A stretch of 7,168 nt of DNA from an uncultured Bacilli bacterium (GTDB taxonomy: Bacteria; Bacillota_I; Bacilli_A; RF39; UBA660). Position 1 is the stretch's first letter. Every line of letters begins with the position of its first letter. The DNA is taken from contig CAKORQ010000046.1 in NCBI GenBank assembly GCA_934101445.1, forward strand, positions 1 through 7,168, given 5' to 3'. The notes under the pieces are model-generated. The model searched no databases. It was not told where the DNA came from and saw nothing but the letters and a program-made list of their open reading frames with translations. The translations under genes were made by a program, and so were the position numbers. Shown one piece after another: positions 5,067 to 7,168 of this stretch.

Positions 5067-5738
5067 ATGAAAAAGGTTTTAAGTGTTTTAATTATTAGTA
5101 TTTTACTCTTTTGTACGGGATGTGAAAGTAGTAAAAATACTGAAAATTTACTAGGAATTGATTTTAACGTTGATGGTAATGAAACAAGTCTTTCCAACTA
5201 TGATACGGAAAATCCGGTAGTAGCCATGGAGATTAACGGTTATGGGGCAGTTGTTATAGAATTATACCCTAAGATTGCTCCTAATACGGTTAATAACTTT
5301 ATTTCATTAGTTAAACAAGGTTTTTATGATAATAATTCCTTCCATCGTTTAGTACCTGGTTTTGTTTTACAGGGTGGTGATCCTAAGGGCGATGGAACTG
5401 GTGGTCCTGGTTATACAATCAAAGGAGAATTTACTAATAATCGTTTTACTAATACTTTGAAGCATACCAAAGGAATTGTTTCCATGGCTCGAAGTACAGC
5501 CAATGATTCGGCTGGTAGTCAATTTTTCATTATGCTAGATACTGCTACTAATTTAGATAATAATTATGCAGCATTTGGCAAAGTGATTGCGGGAATGGAT
5601 ATTATAGATAAAATTGCCAGCCGTGAGATTATTAGTAATAATGAAACTGGTAAATTAATAAAGAATTTAACTATAAGTAAGGCTTTAGTGGATACTAAGG
5701 GTAAAAAGTACAGTGAACCGGTAAAAATCACCGAATAA
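5067..5738 (+). CDS. Cyclophilin-type peptidyl-prolyl isomerase lipoprotein
   Basis: A 223-residue extracytoplasmic folding enzyme that isomerises X-Pro bonds in exported proteins. Residues 1-18 are a lipoprotein signal peptide (KK, then a hydrophobic core) ending in the lipobox LFCTG-C19; after cleavage Cys19 would carry the lipid. A polar linker follows to about residue 48. The cyclophilin domain is 50-208: FHRLVPGFVLQGGDP (92-106) with catalytic Arg94 and Gln102, a GTGGPGY loop (110-116) and SQFFIM (151-156). The human CypA Trp121 and His126 positions are Asn162 and Tyr167 here, so cyclosporin binding should be weak (inference). The ATG at 5067 is chosen because AGGA lies eight bases upstream, the signal peptide starts there, and the in-frame ATG at 4998 is upstream of the promoter. 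It resembles streptococcal SlrA-type lipoproteins in plan. It is probably a single-gene transcript. Confidence 0.93.
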   Translation: MKKVLSVLIISILLFCTGCESSKNTENLLGIDFNVDGNETSLSNYDTENPVVAMEINGYGAVVIELYPKIAPNTVNNFISLVKQGFYDNNSFHRLVPGFVLQGGDPKGDGTGGPGYTIKGEFTNNRFTNTLKHTKGIVSMARSTANDSAGSQFFIMLDTATNLDNNYAAFGKVIAGMDIIDKIASREIISNNETGKLIKNLTISKALVDTKGKKYSEPVKITE

Positions 5739-5780
5739 TTAAACGAATAATAGTTAATAAATTAAACGAATAATTAGTTA
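5732..5780 (+). repeat. Tandem CGAATAAT repeat over the lipoprotein stop codon
   Basis: CGAATAAT occurs at 5732-5739, 5744-5751 and 5767-5774. The last two lie in a larger imperfect direct repeat of period 23 (ATTAAACGAATAAT followed by AGTTA or TAGTTA). The first copy contains the TAA stop of the lipoprotein gene. It probably arose by slippage or duplication in the 3' UTR. Confidence 0.75.
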
Positions 5781-5821
5781 AAAAAGATACATCATTAACA
5801 GTAGTGATGTATTTTTATTTT
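5781..5821. terminator. Bidirectional Rho-independent terminator between converging genes
   Basis: ATACATCATTA (5787-5797) pairs with TAGTGATGTAT (5802-5812) around the loop ACAG, with one G-T pair. On the + strand it is followed by TTTT-A-TTTT; on the - strand by a C and then a run of T (from the A-run at 5781-5785). It can end both the lipoprotein message and the converging transporter message. Confidence 0.9.
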
Positions 5822-5833
5822 ACAATTTATAAA

Positions 5834-6298
5834 TCAAAAGATGTTGAAGACACCTAGGGAAACTAAGCCCATGATAATACCGGCTAAAACAACGCCACCC
5901 ATTATAGCAATAACACTTTTCTTAAAATCAAGATTTAAAAGGGAGGCGGCTAGAGTTCCGGTCCAAGCACCAGTTCCCGGAAGAGGAATGCCCACAAACA
6001 AGAATAATGCAAAATATACATTGCGTCCGGCTTTTTCTTGAAGTTTTTTACCCCCTTTATTACCTTTTTCTAAACAGAATGTAAAGAATTTTTTGGTGAG
6101 TTTTTTATCTTTTCCCCACTCTAAAATTTTGCGAGCAAAGAAGAAAATAAAAGGAACTGGGAGCATATTTCCAATAATGGCTGTAACATAAGAAGGAAGT
6201 AAAGGAAGCTTAAAACCCACGGCATAAGGAATGGCCCCACGAAGTTCAATTAAAGGAACCATGGAAATCAAAAAAACTATTAAATATTTTAAAAACAT
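5834..6298 (-). CDS. COG2426-type small multidrug-export-like membrane protein
   Basis: A 154-residue polytopic membrane protein of the family annotated as putative small multi-drug export protein (Pfam Sm_multidrug_ex, from memory); real substrates are unknown. The family marks are PLIELRGAIPYAVG (15-28) and the re-entrant-looking FVGIPLPGTGAWTGTLAA (101-118). Hydrophobic segments lie at about 2-17, 31-54, 93-107, 110-121 and 128-152, with a basic cytoplasmic loop at 56-92 rich in Lys. The symmetry of two P/G motifs recalls DedA-like transporters (inference). The start is taken at 6298 because AAGGTG lies six bases upstream; a TTG at 6325 is in frame but has no SD. It ends in TGA, which supports the standard code. 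A strong terminator lies only 25 nt upstream, so expression needs read-through or a promoter I cannot see. Confidence 0.88.
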   Translation of the reverse strand: MFLKYLIVFLISMVPLIELRGAIPYAVGFKLPLLPSYVTAIIGNMLPVPFIFFFARKILEWGKDKKLTKKFFTFCLEKGNKGGKKLQEKAGRNVYFALFLFVGIPLPGTGAWTGTLAASLLNLDFKKSVIAIMGGVVLAGIIMGLVSLGVFNIF

Positions 6299-6323
6299 AA
6301 ATTTCACCTTAATTAATTTTAAC

Positions 6324-6354
6324 AAAAAAAAATAAGAAAGGGAATACCTTTCTT
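6324..6354 (-). terminator. Strong - strand terminator just upstream of the COG2426-type gene
   Basis: AAGAAAGG (6354-6347 read on the - strand) pairs with CCTTTCTT (6341-6334) around a five-base loop, followed by AT and nine T (down to 6324). It would end transcripts from the histidine kinase side. It sits between that gene and the ATG at 6298, leaving no room for a promoter in between, so it may act as an attenuator. Confidence 0.8.
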
Positions 6355-6671
6355 AAAAAGTGTGAGTTTATTGTTTATATGTTATCTTAATTGTATAGGG
6401 TTTATATATGAATTATCATAATATTATTATGATTTCTTGTATCTACCATTAACTTTTAATATATCGTTAATGTCCACAAGCGTTTGATTTGGCTAATTCT
6501 TAACCTATCTTTATATCTTTTTATAAGATATATTGTTTATATAATAATTAAATTTTTTACATCTTTTAATTACCTTTTTTCTTTCTTAACTATCATTCTT
6601 CCTTTCACAATTACATAGTACCAATCAATTATGAAAAATATGTGATAGAAAAGTGAAAGTTAATTTTTTTA
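6355..6671. other. 317-nt non-coding stretch rich in inverted repeats
   Basis: No gene is supported here. Four inverted repeats are visible: ATCATAATA/TATTATGAT (6415-6433, one-base centre), CATTAAC/GTTAATG (6447-6472), TATATCTT/AAGATATA (6512-6532), and a long two-part one, CTTTCAC/GTGAAAG (6602-6659) enclosing ATTACATA/TATGTGAT. A less AT-rich single-stranded part, about 6473-6507, sits between the second and third. Read on the - strand the series ends in the terminator at 6324-6354, so the whole could be a long 3' UTR of the kinase gene, a structured small RNA, or the leader of the transporter gene. I do not recognise a known RNA family in it. On the - strand an AAAGGA followed by an 8-codon ORF is probably chance. 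Confidence 0.5.
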
Positions 6672-7168
6672 TTATTTTTTTATTTGGAAATAGAAGGTTG
6701 TGCCTTTATCTTTAATGCTACTTACTCCGTATTTAAAGTTATGCTGTTCTAAGATATTTTTTACTATAGAAAGACCTAACCCTGTCCCCACAACATTTCT
6801 TTTATGATTTTTTTCTTTTTTATAATAACGATTCCAGATATTAGGTAGATCTTTTTCATCTATACCTTTGCCGGTATCAATTATCGCTATTTTACAATCC
6901 CTAGAGCTTTCGGTAATTCTTATCGTAACAGTTAAATCATCACCAGTATAATTAATAGCATTATTAATTAAGTTATAAATAACTTGACTGATTCTTTTTT
7001 TATCAGCCTTAACAATGATACTTTTAGGACTTTCTAAGATTAAATTGTAGTTTTCGGTTTCTTTTATAATTTGATATCTTTTTAAAATATCACTTATTAA
7101 TTCAACTATATCAAATTTTTCTATATTTAAAGTTTCTTGATTATTTTGAAGTTTACTAAGTTCTAATA
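6672..7168 (-). CDS. Sensor histidine kinase, C-terminal part (runs off the right edge)
   Basis: The visible 164 residues are the end of the phosphoacceptor helix and the full ATP-binding domain of a membrane-type two-component kinase. The start LELSKLQNNQ is the usual end of the DHp helix pair, whose phosphorylated His lies outside the window. Next come the N box QVIYNLINNAINYTG (visible residues 61-75), the G1 box IIDTGKGI (95-102), an F-box-like IWNRYYK (110-116), and the G2 box GTGLGLSIVK (127-136). The protein ends with GTTFYFQIKK and TAA. All nucleotide-binding residues look intact. The order and sequence fit OmpR-family partners. The response regulator should lie upstream, beyond 7168. 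The gene is followed by the hairpin-rich stretch and the terminator at 6324-6354; the signal sensed cannot be seen. Confidence 0.93.
   Translation of the reverse strand, partial: LELSKLQNNQETLNIEKFDIVELISDILKRYQIIKETENYNLILESPKSIIVKADKKRISQVIYNLINNAINYTGDDLTVTIRITESSRDCKIAIIDTGKGIDEKDLPNIWNRYYKKEKNHKRNVVGTGLGLSIVKNILEQHNFKYGVSSIKDKGTTFYFQIKK

Noticed and set aside
5006..5197. Minus-strand reading frame of 63 codons
   Set aside because: It is antisense to the lipoprotein gene, has no SD or recognisable domain, and overlaps the promoters.
5841..6041. Plus-strand reading frame of 66 codons
   Set aside because: It is the antisense shadow of the COG2426-type membrane protein gene, with low-complexity Pro/Lys/Arg content and no SD.
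6299..6325. TTG start at 6325 for the COG2426-type protein
   Set aside because: The ATG at 6298 has a clear AAGGTG SD six bases upstream; the TTG has none and touches the terminator's T-run.

Overview
The window is AT-rich (roughly 30% GC by eye). It codes with TGG for Trp and uses TAA, TAG and TGA as stops; the TGA stop of the gene at 5834-6298 is followed directly by a terminator. It carries Shine-Dalgarno (SD) sites, a lipoprotein and an XRE regulator. This fits a low-GC Bacillota or uncultured Bacilli genome that is not a code-4 mycoplasma. The lineage is inference. Proteins with the Cys-Asp-Asn / Trp-Asp / Lys-Cys module seen in the first two genes are, as far as I recall, common in uncultured gut Bacilli.

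Region 1 (1-2481, + strand) is the accessory part. It holds two secreted or membrane-anchored proteins with the same N-terminal plan (TM anchor plus a ~60-residue two-cysteine module) but unrelated C-termini: a predicted beta-sandwich plus Listeria-Bacteroides repeat in the first, and an ALK/LTK-like glycine-rich domain in the second. Each is preceded by a leader of exactly 78 nt with a box, a palindrome and an SD at matching offsets. A third palindrome lies between the genes, just after the first gene's terminator. The intergenic region also holds five (A/G)GTCA(A/G)A direct repeats and a good sigma-A-type promoter that points away from the second gene. I read this as a piece of a modular surface-protein locus with a shared cis-acting element. 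Regulation or recombination at that element is a hypothesis.

Region 2 (2461-4926, - strand) is housekeeping. In transcription order it holds a dCMP deaminase (dTMP supply), TrmL (tRNA wobble-base 2'-O-methylation), a gap of 168 nt with an odd G-rich tract, a zinc-ribbon membrane protein 9 nt from a UPF0316-type (DUF5698 + DUF2179) membrane protein, and a small XRE regulator whose 3' end overlaps the second surface gene tail to tail by 21 nt.

Region 3 (4927-7168). The dCMP deaminase gene and a + strand cyclophilin lipoprotein gene are divided by back-to-back extended -10 promoters. The lipoprotein gene ends at a bidirectional terminator shared with a converging COG2426-type small membrane transporter gene. 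Upstream of that gene lie a strong - strand terminator, a 317-nt non-coding stretch rich in inverted repeats, and the 3' end of a sensor histidine kinase that runs off the right edge.
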